DNA from: Plasmopara viticola
Taxonomy: Eukaryota > Oomycota > Peronosporomycetes > Peronosporales > Peronosporaceae
DNA length: 64,000 bases
Direction of reading: 5' to 3'
Assembly (NCBI GenBank): GCA_001695595.3
Contig: MBPM02000011.1
Location: 558,001 to 622,000, forward strand
The notes beneath the pieces were generated by a model. It was not told the DNA's origin. It ran no database searches and worked only from the letters and a program-made list of their open reading frames with translations. This document shows positions 1-12,553 of this stretch, one piece after another. Positions within the stretch are counted from its first letter, which is position 1; each line of letters starts with the position of its first letter. Made by a program: the position numbers and the translations under genes.

Positions 1-429
1 AGAGCTTTAAGAAGAAGGCTTTGTTGCTCGTGTCAGGCTGTCAGACGCGTTCGTGATCACAAAGTTGGCGACATCAAAGCCAAGCACTTTGTCTGCACTT
101 GCGCAACCTCTGAACACCTTTATGAACAAAAAAACAACGTACTCGTGTGCATCCCAGTCGTTCCTCCGACTGTCCTTGGGCTGCAAAGTAGTGAAGGGAG
201 AAACAGCGGCGGGGCTGTTTACTTGGTCTATCAAGTATGGTACGTAAATTACAACCGCGAGCCCTTTGTTGGCACGCTCAGGCCGCACTTTCTGTCCAAG
301 AAGGTTTTTCGCCTTCTGCAAACAAACGCGAAACCCCCGCATTTCGTACATTCGCTTAGAACAATGCCCCTATAATATATCTAACATTTTTAGGCTAAGC
401 ACCACCGCTTCCTGGCAGGTTGCTCCTTC
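1..429. other. No supported gene; start of repeat-rich desert
   Basis: Short open frames exist on both strands here, but none gives a recognisable domain or a credible splice model. It adjoins a broken MULE transposase, so it may be the eroded 5' part of that element, although I cannot show this from sequence. Confidence 0.4.
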
Positions 430-890
430 CTTGTAGTACTTCTTAATGCTCTGGAAGGCTTCGAAGCTCCTTATTTTACCCACTTCGATGGACAAAGAAG
501 ATCGACTCACCTTTTGATTGTGTCTCCGTCTGCCAAGAAAATTTGCAACACGTTTTCAGCAGGAAACGCTTGGCTTATTGATGCAAAGTACAAGACCAAT
601 CGATTCGGCCTTTTGCTGCTGCACCTGATGGGAGACCGCTACCAACCAGACTTTAAGGTTTGCGCATTTCTTTTTGGATGGTAAACAAATGCACAACTAC
701 GTCTGGGCATTGCGTATGATTCGGGGAGTCTTTCGAGACTTTGCTGTGCCATCATCTTCTTTTGTGATAGGTCGCGAGTTCGCTTTGATGCGCGCACTTG
801 ATAAAGTCTTTCCTATGGTCAACTTTCTTCTTTGCCGCTGGCACATCATGACCAGTGTCTCTGGTAGGGCTCGCAGAGCCTAAGCCTCGG
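430..890 (+). pseudogene. MULE (Mutator-like) transposase core, broken
   Basis: The plus strand reads as the DDE-type MULE transposase core. A segment containing EAPYFTHFDG is followed by a Lys-Thr-Asn-Arg-Phe-Gly block (KYKTNRFGLLLLHLMG, about 592-640), the usual signature after the first catalytic Asp. After a stop and frame change near 681, the reading resumes as YVWALRMIRGVFRDF, then REFALMRALDKVFP and LLCRWHI, which match the family's WAL, (D/E)RELALMNAI...FP and LLC.WHI blocks. The stop near 681 and the frame switch make it non-functional. It has no flanking intact ends that I can identify. MULE transposases catalyse cut-and-paste mobility; this one is a relic. Confidence 0.82.
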
Positions 891-3800
891 ACAACGCATC
901 TAAGGTTCCAAGATATAATCAATCTTGGTCCAGTGTAATAATTGGGTCAGGTACTATCAAGAACTGGCGGCAATGCGTAAAAAAGTGTTTTGATTTTCTT
1001 GGACACCTGGTCGATCCACAAGGACAAATTTGTGGCTGCATTTATGCGTGGGAAGTAGCAACTTAACTATACAACGACTTCGAGAGTTGAATGTACGCAC
1101 GCAGCTTTAAAAGCTGGATCAAATGCTCGACAGATGATCGTGTGACAGTGGACAGTGCTTGTCAGCCTGTGACGGTCAGATGGTCACCATCAAGCACGAG
1201 ACTGCAAAGGAGCGCGCAATCGCTGTCATGAGATATGGCAGTGTCTTTGCAGTTGTTATGCAAAAGATCTTTGTAGGGGGAATGAAGCCAACAAACGCGC
1301 AGTATGAAGGTCGTTTTCCTGCCGCTGCAAGCTGTCCAGGTATTTTGGTGTCCAATACCGGGCATTCTCAAAGCATCAAGAACAGCTCCTTCGGTGCAAG
1401 AAGATTCGACTGGTGATTGCAACAGCCAAATCGAGCATTACAAAAGCTGCAAAATGACGATTCGTAGAACATTAAGGACTCCGAGAAGCGCTTACGGAAA
1501 AATTCGAAAAAGCATTTGCCTTTCCTCGTCGAACAATCTTGGATCATATTGATCTTTCTCGACCGCGCAAGTCCGAAATTTATTGATATTGCATCGTCGT
1601 GGACAAACAACTGGCGCTTGCGGGAGGCTAAGATCATCACAGAGCTCCTCGCAGCAAGATTGTTGCAGTATGAGCATGTTGAGGCATCTCTGCGGACCTA
1701 TAGAAGGTGTGGAAGGTGTCGAAATCCTGGGAACACCATTCGATCTTGTGTCCAACCCCTGTCACCGCTCGTCGCAACCTATACACTGCCGACGAGTGGA
1801 AGTCTTCTACGAGAGCGATACAAACCTTTTTGACATAATAGCCTCCATTAAAGCCAGACCAACACAGATTTGACATTGATAACGTCCATAATGATATATG
1901 TTCTTTCAATGGTGATGTGAGTATCTGATGGTGATGAATTTAGCATATCCGACCGATGCTCATTCAATATATGCTTTCATCTATCAAAAAAGTGCCCAGA
2001 AGTCATGTGTACAAATATTAATACCTGAGCGTATTAAAAATTGACGGTCTGCAATAAGTCTGCTTCGCGTGCCCTTACTTTAGAGTCTTCATCACATTAC
2101 AAATTGTTTAGCCACAGCTAATCGTAGGCCGACAAAGCATGGGTAAGGGCTCCATATAACAGCATATGGGCACTTAAACGGAAATCAATGGGCATCAAAA
2201 CGATTCTTTACGTGATTGGAATCGTGAAAGAGTGTTAAGTCACATACAATCCAAAAATCTAATGGCCACTCTTCTAAAGTTGGTGAACGACACATACAGC
2301 ATGAAAAAGCGTATCTTACTCTGTCTAAAATGTGCTTTCTATGGCTTTAATTTCATTGACAAATGCGTGGCATCACGCAAGTATATGTCTTCGGAGACTA
2401 TGTCAAGGCCAAGGAGAATATTGTTGCGTTCGGCGGCTCTTAGGATTATTTGTAATGGGTCATTACATAAGCCAAGCTTTTGTGCTCCAAGCTGCGTTTT
2501 ATTCAAAGAAAATACTCAAACTAATATTAGCATCTAAAAAGTCTAGTCTTTTTTGTGAAAGCTCATTTTGATGCTTGATAAATAATAGATACTAAGTAAA
2601 ATAAAAATCTTTAAATCGCAGTCTATTGCAAACTTCGCTTTCTTTAGCCAGACAAGAGGCTGCGAGACCTCATCAAATATGATGGTACCTAGCACACAAA
2701 CGCGGGTTTACAGTATATCCGCACGCTCCAGGATAAATAGAATCATCTTTTAGCTTCTATCGGATGAACCATTAAAACTGTTCAAAACATAGATATGAGA
2801 AGGCATTCAAAGCTCTTGCTGCCGCCACCCAGCTGAAGCGCATAGCGAAAGTCCATCGTTTCGATGCCAAAAGCTATGGAAGCTCAGACATTGGAAGCCC
2901 TAGTAATGGCGTTTACTATGTAGTAAAACTCAGCGCTCCTATCTTTAAAGAGACTATTTGAGCTTTCTCTATTGTAATAATTAGGGTAGAAATAGCCACA
3001 AATACGGTTTTTCAAGTGCGCGGAGTCCGCACTCCTTTAGCCGCTCAGTTCCGACTTTTGATGAGCCATGTGTCTTTCCTTTTTGTGCGTACGGCTCTCA
3101 GGAAGCGGAGTCTAGGAAAGTATAGGCCCGAGATCTATATGAATGGTGTTGAAATTACTGATACGTCAACAGAGACAGACGTGACGCTATTTCCAATAAC
3201 GTTTTAGCGATTTGCCATGTTTCGTCAGCCGCACCGGCTACCGGAGTTGCCAAAAATAGGGACCGTATGATGAACAAATGAAATGTGTCGAAGTTAATGA
3301 AGCGCACCTGCCGTAACATGATCACAGAATCTTGCGGACCAGACCTTTGTATCCCACACTTCGTGGCTCTATTTTACCCACCTATGGACCTATGTTACCC
3401 GCTGTGGCTTGCAGGAGCTTGTTATTCACAGTTGTTGGCTCCATACTACCCACCTGGACAACGGCAAAGTCGAGCCTAATAAAACTTAGCGACTCACCAT
3501 TATTGACAAGATCTACAAGTGAGAGTCGTGGATTAGATCCTCCGGCAGGTGCCACAAGTCTTCAAAAATTGGACATGTATAGAGACTGAGAAAGCGTTGT
3601 CTCTTAGTTCTGAGAAAGGAGGAATATATGCCTCGAATATACTTCGGGCACTCACGGGAATGTACCTGCGATTTCCGTCGAGGATTTAGTCTCCCGTCTC
3701 TAAGGAATAAGAATGAAGGACCTAAGCTGACATACTTTTATACGCTTGACCAATTTGGACATCAAAAGAGGTTTCAGATCTACTGATTAAAATCAACTTG

Positions 3801-6800
3801 TAATATAGCCTGTGCTTAAGTACTTCGGCAAATATGCTGAGTTTTCAGGCTTGAACAAAAAAATATATATGCCGACCATCTTGCTATTTATTAGAACACG
3901 TAAGGTGTTTATATTGTCATGCATGGTTTAAATAAATTACGAATGGCTTGAAGCTTAAGAGATGCAAACAAAACTTCATCAGTGCGTTCTTCAAGGCAAA
4001 AAATCCTTTTATGAGCGCAGTTTCTCCGCTAGAAAGTTCTAAGCTGTTTTGACTGATTCAAGATAATTTGCTCACGTCAATTTGCACTGACGCACAACCA
4101 ATGACGTATTAGGAAACATTGCAAATGGCTTTTCTATATAAGATCAAACTATTTCGCATGCTACCAAGGGTATCCTATTCAATATTCTTTTGCAATAGAT
4201 CGGATTGAGGCATTGTGAGACCTGAATATAATCGGCACTGTTTTCGTGCGAAACAGCTAGACCTAGCCACTTTCTCAAAAACTGTCGGCAATGTGGCGTA
4301 GGCCAAGCTGATATGTTTCTCACTTTCTTGGGCTCTGCTCCAACTCTAAAGATCACATCTTGACGGCCGAGGACTTTTAACTCTACCCTAGCATAAGGCT
4401 TAATGGTCATCATGAATTTACAAAATTGCTATGTGAGACCTGGACGGGCCTTGAGTGTAAAGGGATCTCTTTCAGATGCCGTAGACGATGTGTTGCAGTG
4501 TATTCGGTCGAAAGAGTGTTGTGGGTTGTTTACTGAAACTGTTAAACGACATCGGGACGTCTGATAGCTTTTGTGATTTCATTGATCACTTCCCTAGTAT
4601 GACGCAAGGCGAATTAGCCACCGTGAGCTATGAATGTAGCACACACACTTAGGTTCTATTTTTTAATGTACTCAATTAGTGCACTATAAAGCGAACGTGG
4701 TTTAACGAAAGACTGTATTTCTCGTAATTTCCATGCATTGTCCGAGCCTCTCTCGATTTTTACTGCAATCATTTTTCGATCAAAATCTCTCCATGTGTTA
4801 GAGTTAGATAAACAATATATTTCAATTCAGGTAAAACGTCCAAATTTGGGGTGGAAATTTGTGCAGGTACGATTAGACTGGTATGCTTATGATTGCCACG
4901 AGCCAGCCGTCACTTTTCTTCGGCTTTTGAACACAGGAATCCGAAACGAGTGCAAGGCTATTGTCTGCATTTTCAGCAAAGAAGACATTAATAAGCTTCA
5001 GATAATGGCCATTGCCTTGTGACACGGCACTCAGTGATTAAAAAGAAAATTAACTTCGTTCCAACCTCGTCTACCTGTAAAGACTCTGACAGAGAGCTTC
5101 TGTATACCAAATCCGATTATTCGTATATCAAAGTGGATACCGGATGCTTGGCATCTCTCAATTTTCTTAGTCTATAAAGCTTTTTCAAAACATTGCCTAA
5201 AATGGCAAATAAATTTAAGATTTCGAAAGGAGTGTGTGTCGCAAAACTTCACTGTCGGAAGGATTTCGGCTTTTGATGAAGCTAAGAGCTCTGTAGGTGT
5301 GAGTTCTTTGTAGGTGTGTAATCAGCACGTCTATCAGTGCGTTTATTAGAATGCGCCTATCATGACATGACTACTACTTTGTCTTTCCGATCTTTGTCAT
5401 TCACTTGGGAAAATTTGTATTTCGCATTCCGTGGCTCCGTGTACTCACCTGTGCAACTAATCTACTTACAATTGAAAAGCTTTCGTTAGACTTCGGTAGC
5501 CTTTGTTGCTAGCAGAAGTTGATGAACACCGTAGTTGGTCTATAGACACCGTCGCGTCTGCCTTCGCAGAGTCATCAGTACCCTCTTTTTTTCAAATATG
5601 ACTTTTTGAAACCTTGTTAAGCGAAATTGGGCGGCACCATTGGCCTTGCTCCTTCAATCGATCCAAAGCTTGTGTTTTTAATAGCGACATACCCAGAATT
5701 TATTCGCTCTCGTCCGCGTCAAATGACTGTGCCATCGAAGTTCTTAAATTTACAATCAGGTGTACTTTAGTCTAAGGGACTTATAAGGCCGTGTCAATAG
5801 CCAGTGAAACTTGACTCATTTCTTTTTTCTCAAAGCTTGAAGTATCTTAGTCAACAACATTCATTTACCGGCGTGCGAAGTTTTGTGATGTACTTGAGTC
5901 CACTAAGACCCGAAACCGTATTGTTTGTTCTCGTCATTAAAGTGTCTATTTGGATAGCTGTCAAGCTCTCAGGGGCTAAATTACGATGGTGTGTAACAAT
6001 TACACACCCTTCATACGAACTTAATTAGTTCTTGAGACCAGCTGTTGGCGATATCTTGAGGAACTTGGGTTGGACAAAGGTCTAATTTGTGAGACCCTTT
6101 TTAAAAGAGTTTGCTTGACAACACTGAGGTCCTATAGGCCTAAATTTGAGTCAGCGCGTCCCTTGGCACCATCCAATTAAACGAGAAGCTTCTAATCCAT
6201 GAAAAGTTTTAGTCTTTTTATGGATGTACTTTTGTGAAAAGCGATCGCGGCCGCCGATACTTACAAAAAGTGTAGGCTAGAAAAGCTCACCCGTAAGCCA
6301 TTTGTACCCACAATTCATCTTGTTGAAATGTATTATTCCAGTTATGGAGACCGTCAATCCCTATCAAACCAGTACTGTATTCATCAAACTCACAGCTACC
6401 TTATACAGCGAGACGCTGGCGCATCTTAAAGCTCACTAGAAATAACGTTGCTGGCAACTGTATTGTTTGTGTTTTTCAGGACGCGAAACAAGTCGTTTCT
6501 CGGGTGAATGTTCATTTCCAAGCTTCAGCTTGTCAAATTACATAGTGAGAACTCATCTACATTTTTGCAATCAAGGACGACATTTCACTTTCTGATTTCA
6601 GAAAGAAAGCTCGTTTTTACTCTCCTGTAAAGGTGGAAACTTTAGGCTTTAACGACTAGGACCCCGCAAAAGGCTGCAGAAGTCTGTGCCGCATTAGCAG
6701 ACATTATTCGTAGAGTCCAAGCGCCGTGGTGCTTTTTAGCAGATTGGCAGCAAAAAGGACTGCAACAATTGGATCTAGCAAGTCTTCTGAGCAGTGCAAA

Positions 6801-7173
6801 ATGTGCGTTCAATATGTTGGAAAAGATGGTTCTTCTCGACTCTGAATCTTTGCGAGGCTATCACCCTAGTGTGCGTAGGAATGCTTCGCGCAAGGAGCCA
6901 TGTGAACCCGTTACTTTTTACATTTAATTCTGTAGTGACGACGTCTACAGTAAATTGTAATTGTCAACGCATACGCATAATGGTGAAAAAAGGTATATTT
7001 CTCAGGCGTAGTGTCATTAAATTGCTATAGACTTGTGTCCCACAGTGTATGGGACTCAAGTCTTTAGGAAGTTTAATGCCCAGACCAAATTTACAAAATC
7101 TAAAAGTACGGTGTCACAATTGGTCCAATTACTTTTGTCGAGTACAATAATTAAGTGATTGGCGAGGTCCGCA
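891..7173. other. Gene-poor AT-rich desert, degraded sequence
   Basis: About 6.3 kb without a supportable gene. Open frames of up to roughly 105 codons appear at 1159-1909, 2232-2571, 4738-5022 and 5804-6028, but they overlap one another on opposite strands. They lack recognisable motifs, do not join by plausible introns, and are interrupted by frequent stops. Near 3360-3470 an imperfectly repeated phrase (ggctctattttacccacc / ggctccatactacccacc) suggests old repeat DNA. The stretch is best read as decayed mobile-element material bordering the RbfA-domain gene. Confidence 0.5.
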
Positions 7174-8469
7174 ATGCTCCGGCCTGTGCATCCACTTCGA
7201 CATGCTATAAAGCATTTCAATTCTGTCTGCTCGAATATACAATTGCGAGGTGTTCATGCTTCTGTAGTGGTTCTGGCTCGCCGAAATCGTAGAGGCTCAC
7301 CGACTTCTAAACAAGCCACACTTATTCAAGGCAGTGAGGTATTATGCAAGCCAAAAGAATGCTGCGAATGGTGTTTATGCCACTAACTCCGGCGTCTAAT
7401 AACAGAAAGCTAATGGTGAAGATTTCTACAGGTGGTTTAACGAAACACAGAAACAATACCCAAGCAAGGTTTGGCTCCAAGACGAGAAGCTACCTAGTTC
7501 AATGGAGCTAGCCGACGAGGAGGACGACGAGGAGGATGAGGGCGAAGAATCGGATGACGAGACCGAAAAGTTTTTGGATGAAGCGGAGGATCTCTTTCGC
7601 TTGAATCCGTCTGAATTTCGGAAGCGAATGAACTCGTTTGATCAGCGACACGCCCATGAAGACTATCACGACGGTGATAACGATGATAACGAAATCGATC
7701 GTGTGACGGAACGCATACCAAAGAAGAAGCTTCTTAAAATGATGAAAGAACTCAACTCAAACTCGGAGCGGACCGAGACGAATACCGAGCGGATGCCAAC
7801 CGCTAGTCTGAGTACGTTGTCAATTCTGCTGTACGGGTAGCGCTATTCTTGTTTTCTAGTTGTGCTCAAGCGCTCATGGCTGTAAATTTATATAAGAAAA
7901 AAAAAATTCAGCTCCATTAGAGAAAAAAGCAAAGCTGCCCAAAGCTGAGCGCGTGACGTATCGCCAGGAGAGCGTGGGCATTGCCGTGCTTGAGTTCGTG
8001 CAAAATCTGCTTGTTGGGTATGCAGATTTGGCTGGAGCAGATATCGTGCCTTCGTTTGTCGAGGTAGGGGCCAGGCTCGCAGTAGCGACAGACATCTAAT
8101 CTTCTATACTAATTTTTTTATGGACCCGAAAAGGCAAACGTTTCTCCAGATCTGCGTCGAATCGTGCTGTTTTGGGAACCTGTTCGCTTAAATTCAGGGG
8201 ACCAGAAAATTGGCAAGAAGAAAGTGGATGCCGTAAAGAATCGACTGCAACGTCAAGAGCGTTGGGTCCGCCGCAACGTCACTCAGCATCTAAATTTAAA
8301 GGTGCGCACGAATGAAAAAATATGGTGGTGCAAAGCGAATGATTGATAAGCCACCATTGAATTTGGATAGTATTCTCCTGTTGTCCAGTTTAAGCAGCAG
8401 AAGGAAGCCAAGGATGAAGAAGCACAAACGCTATTTGAAAACGAAATGAAGTGGCTGGACAGAGTTTGA
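7174..8469 (+). CDS. RbfA-domain (ribosome-binding factor A) protein, probably organellar
   Basis: Five exons fit with consistent phase: 7174-7338, 7406-7811, 7912-8063, 8134-8301 and 8389-8469, giving about 323 aa. The start is the first ATG; an upstream TTG in frame was not chosen. The N-terminus is basic and low in acidic residues (MLRPVHPLRHAIKHF), like a mitochondrial presequence. The middle holds a strongly acidic tract (ELADEEDDEEDEGEESDD). The C-terminal third shows the RbfA fold: ERVTYRQESVGIAVLEFVQ, then VSPDLRRIVLFW, which matches the family's VSPDL..A.V(F/Y)W motif, then a helical region. RbfA binds the small ribosomal subunit and helps mature its rRNA; a mitochondrial role is inferred from the N-terminus. 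It converges with the nitrilase gene, whose stop lies 120 bp away. The acidic insert is unusual relative to bacterial RbfA, which is only about 130 aa. Confidence 0.82.
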
Positions 8470-8589
8470 CCTTGTCCACAATTGGATCTGAATACAACGT
8501 CCATTTTGACATGGGTTGCGCCACGGATTTGATATATCTTTTAACAGCAGACTTTACAAGCAACAACTTCTCTCCATTCTTTTCGCTCA

Positions 8590-9456
8590 TTACTTTTGCA
8601 CTAGCTCGTAGAGGTCTAAACGCGTCTGATTTGACGTTGGAATATTACGACGCATTTCCTCCACCTTGTCTAGATCGACTTCAGCATATACGATGGACTC
8701 ATTATGGTCGCAAGTGGCTACAACCTCGCCCCAGGGAGAAGTGATAGTGGAATGACCCCAAGCCTGGTAACCGCCCTCGGGGCCACGCGCAGGCGAGGTC
8801 GCAGCCACATAAAGCTGATTATCTACGGCACGAGCGCGTTGTAGAAGTTCCCAATGGGCGGGTCCCGTAGTAAGATTAAAAGCGCCTGGGAAGAGTAAAA
8901 CTTTTGCACCTTGCTTCTTCATCAGCATAGACAACTCTGGGAAGCGGATGTCGTAGCAGATACCCACGCCCATCTTGCCGTAGGGCGTATCAAAGAGCGT
9001 TATGCTGTTGCCTGGAGACAGAGTGTCTGACTCCTTGAAGGTAATTTTACCGGGTACATCAATATCGAACAGATGAACCTTGCGGTGTTTCCCAATGATC
9101 TCGCCTTCGGGTGAAAAGATAACACTTGCGTTGTATACTTTTCCGGCCGCGTCTTTTTCGGGAATGGAGCCACCGACCAAGAAGATCTGAAGCTTAGCAG
9201 CAAGCTCTGATAGTGCAAAGGTAGACGGGTGATCACTTTCTTTGAGAAATTTCTTCTTTTCCGGGATTTCCTCTGCGTATTGTGGGAAGGACGCGGTGGC
9301 GTACGGCGAGTTCCAGCACTCGGGCAGTGATACCACCTGCGCAGCATTCTTGGCAGCCTCGATGACGGCTGCGGTGGCTTTGGCGATGTTTTTCTGCTTG
9401 TCTTTACCTACGGCGATCTGGCATAGTGCCAACTTGAATTTAGTGGTGGTAGTCAT
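8590..9456 (-). CDS. NIT2: Omega-amidase / nitrilase-family hydrolase (NIT2-like)
   Basis: An uninterrupted 288-aa protein of the carbon-nitrogen hydrolase superfamily. The catalytic triad is visible: Glu46 in LPECWNSPY, Lys126 in HRKVHLFDIDVPGKI and Cys168 in GVGICYDIRFPE. HLFDIDVPGKITFKESD and GAFNLTTGPAHWELLQRARA are typical of the NIT2/omega-amidase branch, as opposed to NIT1 or plant nitrilases. The family enzyme hydrolyses alpha-ketoglutaramate and alpha-ketosuccinamate to the keto acids and ammonia, clearing by-products of glutamine and asparagine transamination. Length equals the family norm (about 275-290 aa). No targeting peptide is evident, so it is probably cytosolic. It is divergent from the small unknown gene starting at 9692. 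Confidence 0.95.
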   Translation of the reverse strand: MTTTTKFKLALCQIAVGKDKQKNIAKATAAVIEAAKNAAQVVSLPECWNSPYATASFPQYAEEIPEKKKFLKESDHPSTFALSELAAKLQIFLVGGSIPEKDAAGKVYNASVIFSPEGEIIGKHRKVHLFDIDVPGKITFKESDTLSPGNSITLFDTPYGKMGVGICYDIRFPELSMLMKKQGAKVLLFPGAFNLTTGPAHWELLQRARAVDNQLYVAATSPARGPEGGYQAWGHSTITSPWGEVVATCDHNESIVYAEVDLDKVEEMRRNIPTSNQTRLDLYELVQK

Positions 9457-9691
9457 GGAGGAGACTGCTAAAAAATTGATGGTGCGACCAAAAAATTTTG
9501 GTTTTTACACTAAAAACGCAACAATGTCAAGTACACCAAATCTAGTGCACAATCGAAATGCTATCTCTACGGGTAGGGAACACGACATTTACTTCGTGCT
9601 ATTTACTCAAGACATATCGCTATCTCTTTGTAGTGTACTAGACAATTCCTGTGTATTGGCGATAGTCAAGTCGTGCTGCGCAGCCTCAGTC

Positions 9692-10411
9692 ATGGAGGCT
9701 CGGTCCCACATGCCGGTGCTCAGGGCAGTTCGAATTTTTTCTCACTCGTGGGTTTAGCAGGTGTCGGGTAAATCGATAGCACATGGTGTTTTGAATTGTG
9801 TCTCTAGTGCACTCATGTCTTTTGACTGTGTAGCTGTGTGGTGTATGCGTACTACGATCCAGACATTCTGCCGACGAGCGTCAAGAAGTGGCTATCAATC
9901 CAAGAGCCGGAAGGCCGGAGCATGAGTTCTGAAGAGTATGAGCGATGGCGTGCCAAGCAGGCAGAGTTTCCGGTGGCCATTGAGCAAGGTAAATTGGGGA
10001 AGGAAGAAGTTGAGCTCAAGTTTACGGAGGAAGAAAAGAACGTTGAAGCTCCTACTACTTATGGTTCGTGCGCTGCTTTGAGGACGAAATAGTTGTTCAG
10101 ATTCTAACATTGGATTGATGATCAAGACAACCTTCCCATCCCACTCGAAGATGTATCACTCTTGGATATGAAGGCGTCTTTGGAGAAGCTTTTGGCCGAA
10201 GCGCGTGAAAACGAGGCCGCGTTCATTGCAGATGTTAAGTCCAACTCGGTTGCAATGTCACAGGAAGATCGCCAAACGGTATGGGGAAGCATGAACCAAA
10301 TTTAGTAAATTGTTGTGACTTATTTTGTATTGTCTCGCCCAGTTGCAAGCATTTAAGGATGAAAAAGCAAGATTAAAGAAGCAGCTTAAGTTTCTTAAGT
10401 CTAACAAGTAG
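9692..10411 (+). CDS. Small conserved-looking protein of unknown function
   Basis: Four exons (9692-9747, 9834-10063, 10127-10278, 10343-10411) join in phase to give about 168 aa. I do not recognise the family. The N-terminal half contains a Tyr/Asp/Pro-rich segment (VVYAYYDPDILPTSVKKWL) and an acidic amphipathic stretch with SSEEYERWRAKQAEF. The C-terminal half is helical and ends in a short Lys-rich coiled coil (FKDEKARLKKQLKFLKSNK). The first exon is the weakest part of the model: its donor at 9748 (gtgggt) was chosen because it alone restores phase. The second intron has a good branch-like ctaac before its acceptor. A vague resemblance of the N-terminal half to complex I B17.2/NDUFA12-type proteins was considered but not supported. 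Confidence 0.68.
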
Positions 10412-10520
10412 GTCAAGCATTGACTGATTCACAATCAAGATATCTAACGGCTGATTCAGCATTAACTAGACAATCGCACTTGCTTCAAGTGGCAGCTGCT
10501 AGGCGACAAATGCATAAAGG

Positions 10521-12487
10521 CTAGTTCCTTTTACTTTTAGTGAGGGGGTCTGTAGTCCACTGCCAGTACGTCAAATATACAAGCACGAGCAGGAAATGAG
10601 TACAAGAGTAAGCAGCGAAAACGTAATCGTGGATGTGAGGGTATCTTGCAGGTGGTGTTACCCAAGCTTGAGCTGCGTGGATGATAGTAATTCCGACGAG
10701 AGAAAGCTACGTCATACAGCAAGAATTAGGACTTTTCATAATCAATTGCAAAGCATTTGCTCATACCGTGACATACGCCTGAAAGACAGGATGGGCGCAG
10801 CCATCTTTCTTAATACCTGGCGCACAATTACTTTGCTGCACGTGAAGATGCTTCGAAGCCCCCGACACGAGAAATGGGGCCACCGCCATACCTACGAAAG
10901 CAACCTGTACCACGATGTAGGGTATGGCCAGACCATCTTTTTTTAACAGGAAATACATGCTGTGAAAGAAGCCAAACAATGCAGATGACAATCAAACCAT
11001 TAAGTTACAGCTGACCATTTGAAATGCTATACGGACCTGAAAGTAGAGAGCACGCCGAACCATCCCGCAAGAAGCGCGTTGTGTGCAAAAAGAAATGAGA
11101 TTGGCAACAATGGCAACAAAATCGACTTTTCGTGAACTGGAGAGCAGCAACATGTGGTAAAAAAAAGTTTGTACGAAACATATCACCAAGTAATAACCTT
11201 GAAAAGAGAATAGAAAGAATGATAGCGAGCAAATTGCAAGAGACAATACAAATCGTAGATTTGTCGGCTTTCGCCGTAATAGGTCAATAATTGACGGTAG
11301 AAACCCGATCAGTGTCAATACAGTGCTAGAGAAACCAAAGTAGCTGATCAGTTACAATTTTTATGCATTTCGGATAAGCACTCACCATAGACGCATTTGC
11401 TTTGTAGGTGTAACATGTCGACGAATTTTCAAAACGACATCGGCGATGCACCAAAAGTTTGCAACCTTGTCCTCAAAAAGCCCTCGACTAAACGGAAAGA
11501 TACGGTGAGCAACTATCGTTGTCCGTTAGTTAGAACCTCATTCTCGCCGTCGACCAACAAGAGCGTACCTTGTGTTACGGTGGACATACAAGTCTCTTGC
11601 ACTGACGGATATGCGCAGAGCGGAAACCACATCAACGTGAACGTGACGGTGACTGCGATCACAAGTTTGGCTAGATGTAATGTGCACAGCTTTCGGTAAG
11701 CACAGCGTGCCAAAAGAAATGCCCCGAATGCAGGAGCATAATAAAGTGTCATTTGCTTGAAGTTAAGCGCGAGACAATAGCAGACACTGCCTGCAAATTC
11801 ATGGCCTTGCACAATCAGCGCCACACCCAAGGCTGTTAAGCCCAAGCACACATTGTTGTACTGGAGTCACACAATATGTTCATACACATCATAAGATAGA
11901 GTACATGAACACTGAGCCGTAAAACATACTTGAAAGTGGCCGTGGTCAATGAGCAAGACCGCAGGTTGTAGTAAAATCAACATCATGAATGCCGTGCGTC
12001 GGGTCCATTGCTCGCTTTTATAAAATACTCGTGCCAAATAATAGATCGCTGGAAAGAAAAGAACGACGTCGCAGAGTAAAACTGACGTGCGCATGAATAT
12101 CTTGCTGGTCGCCGACTCGTACCCTTGGGAGCTCGTAAGCTCCACCATAGCAGGTTCCACGACCTCGGCTGCGCGTCCAAAAAGGTACGAGACGTAGGCC
12201 GTTAGTGGTGGGTAGTCTAAGCCCCAGTACATTAAATCGTTCGACGCGGTGTTAAAGTACCAGTCGGATATTGGCAAATTGATCGTTATCTCCATCCAAT
12301 GGCGCTGTGCCTCGTAATCACCGAACATGGGCGGCGTGTGCTCGCCTGAATACGAATGAAGGCCGACCAGCCAGCGCACGGATACGATGAGCAGCCACAC
12401 CAGCCACGCACCTGGTCCCTTCATATCATTTTCTTCCAAATATTGCAGGCCTCGTTGCAGTAGCGAAGCCTCGGTGCCCGCACTCAT
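10521..12487 (-). CDS. ALG6: ALG6, dolichyl-P-Glc:Man9GlcNAc2-PP-dolichol glucosyltransferase
   Basis: Seven exons join in frame: 12487-11930, 11860-11569, 11512-11386, 11325-11198, 11136-11037, 10959-10767 and 10706-10521, giving about 527 aa. Diagnostic ALG6/ALG8-family blocks include [60 protein letters not shown] and [20 protein letters not shown] and the close match of every block favour ALG6 over ALG8. This ER multipass enzyme adds the first alpha-1,3-glucose to the lipid-linked Man9GlcNAc2 precursor for N-glycosylation, using dolichyl-phosphate glucose in the lumen. Hydrophobic segments recur throughout. It starts only 66 bp from the divergent SDR gene, so the two must share a promoter region. 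It converges with the small unknown gene ending at 10411. Confidence 0.95.
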
Positions 12488-12553
12488 GCTGACCGAGTTA
12501 GTGACACTGTCATTAATCGATGAGACTGAAGGTCATATCTATATTGTGCTTCA
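12488..12553. promoter_or_regulatory. 66-bp head-to-head intergenic promoter region
   Basis: Only 66 bp separate the start codons of ALG6 (minus) and the SDR gene (plus). Any core promoters and both 5' leaders must lie here or overlap the coding sequences. I see no clear TATA box or other defined motif in it. Confidence 0.55.

Noticed and set aside
9834..10063. NDUFA12/NDUFAF2-like reading of the small protein
   Set aside because: Only a loose Pro/Trp/Leu pattern is shared; family hallmarks such as the YYEN-type start are absent.
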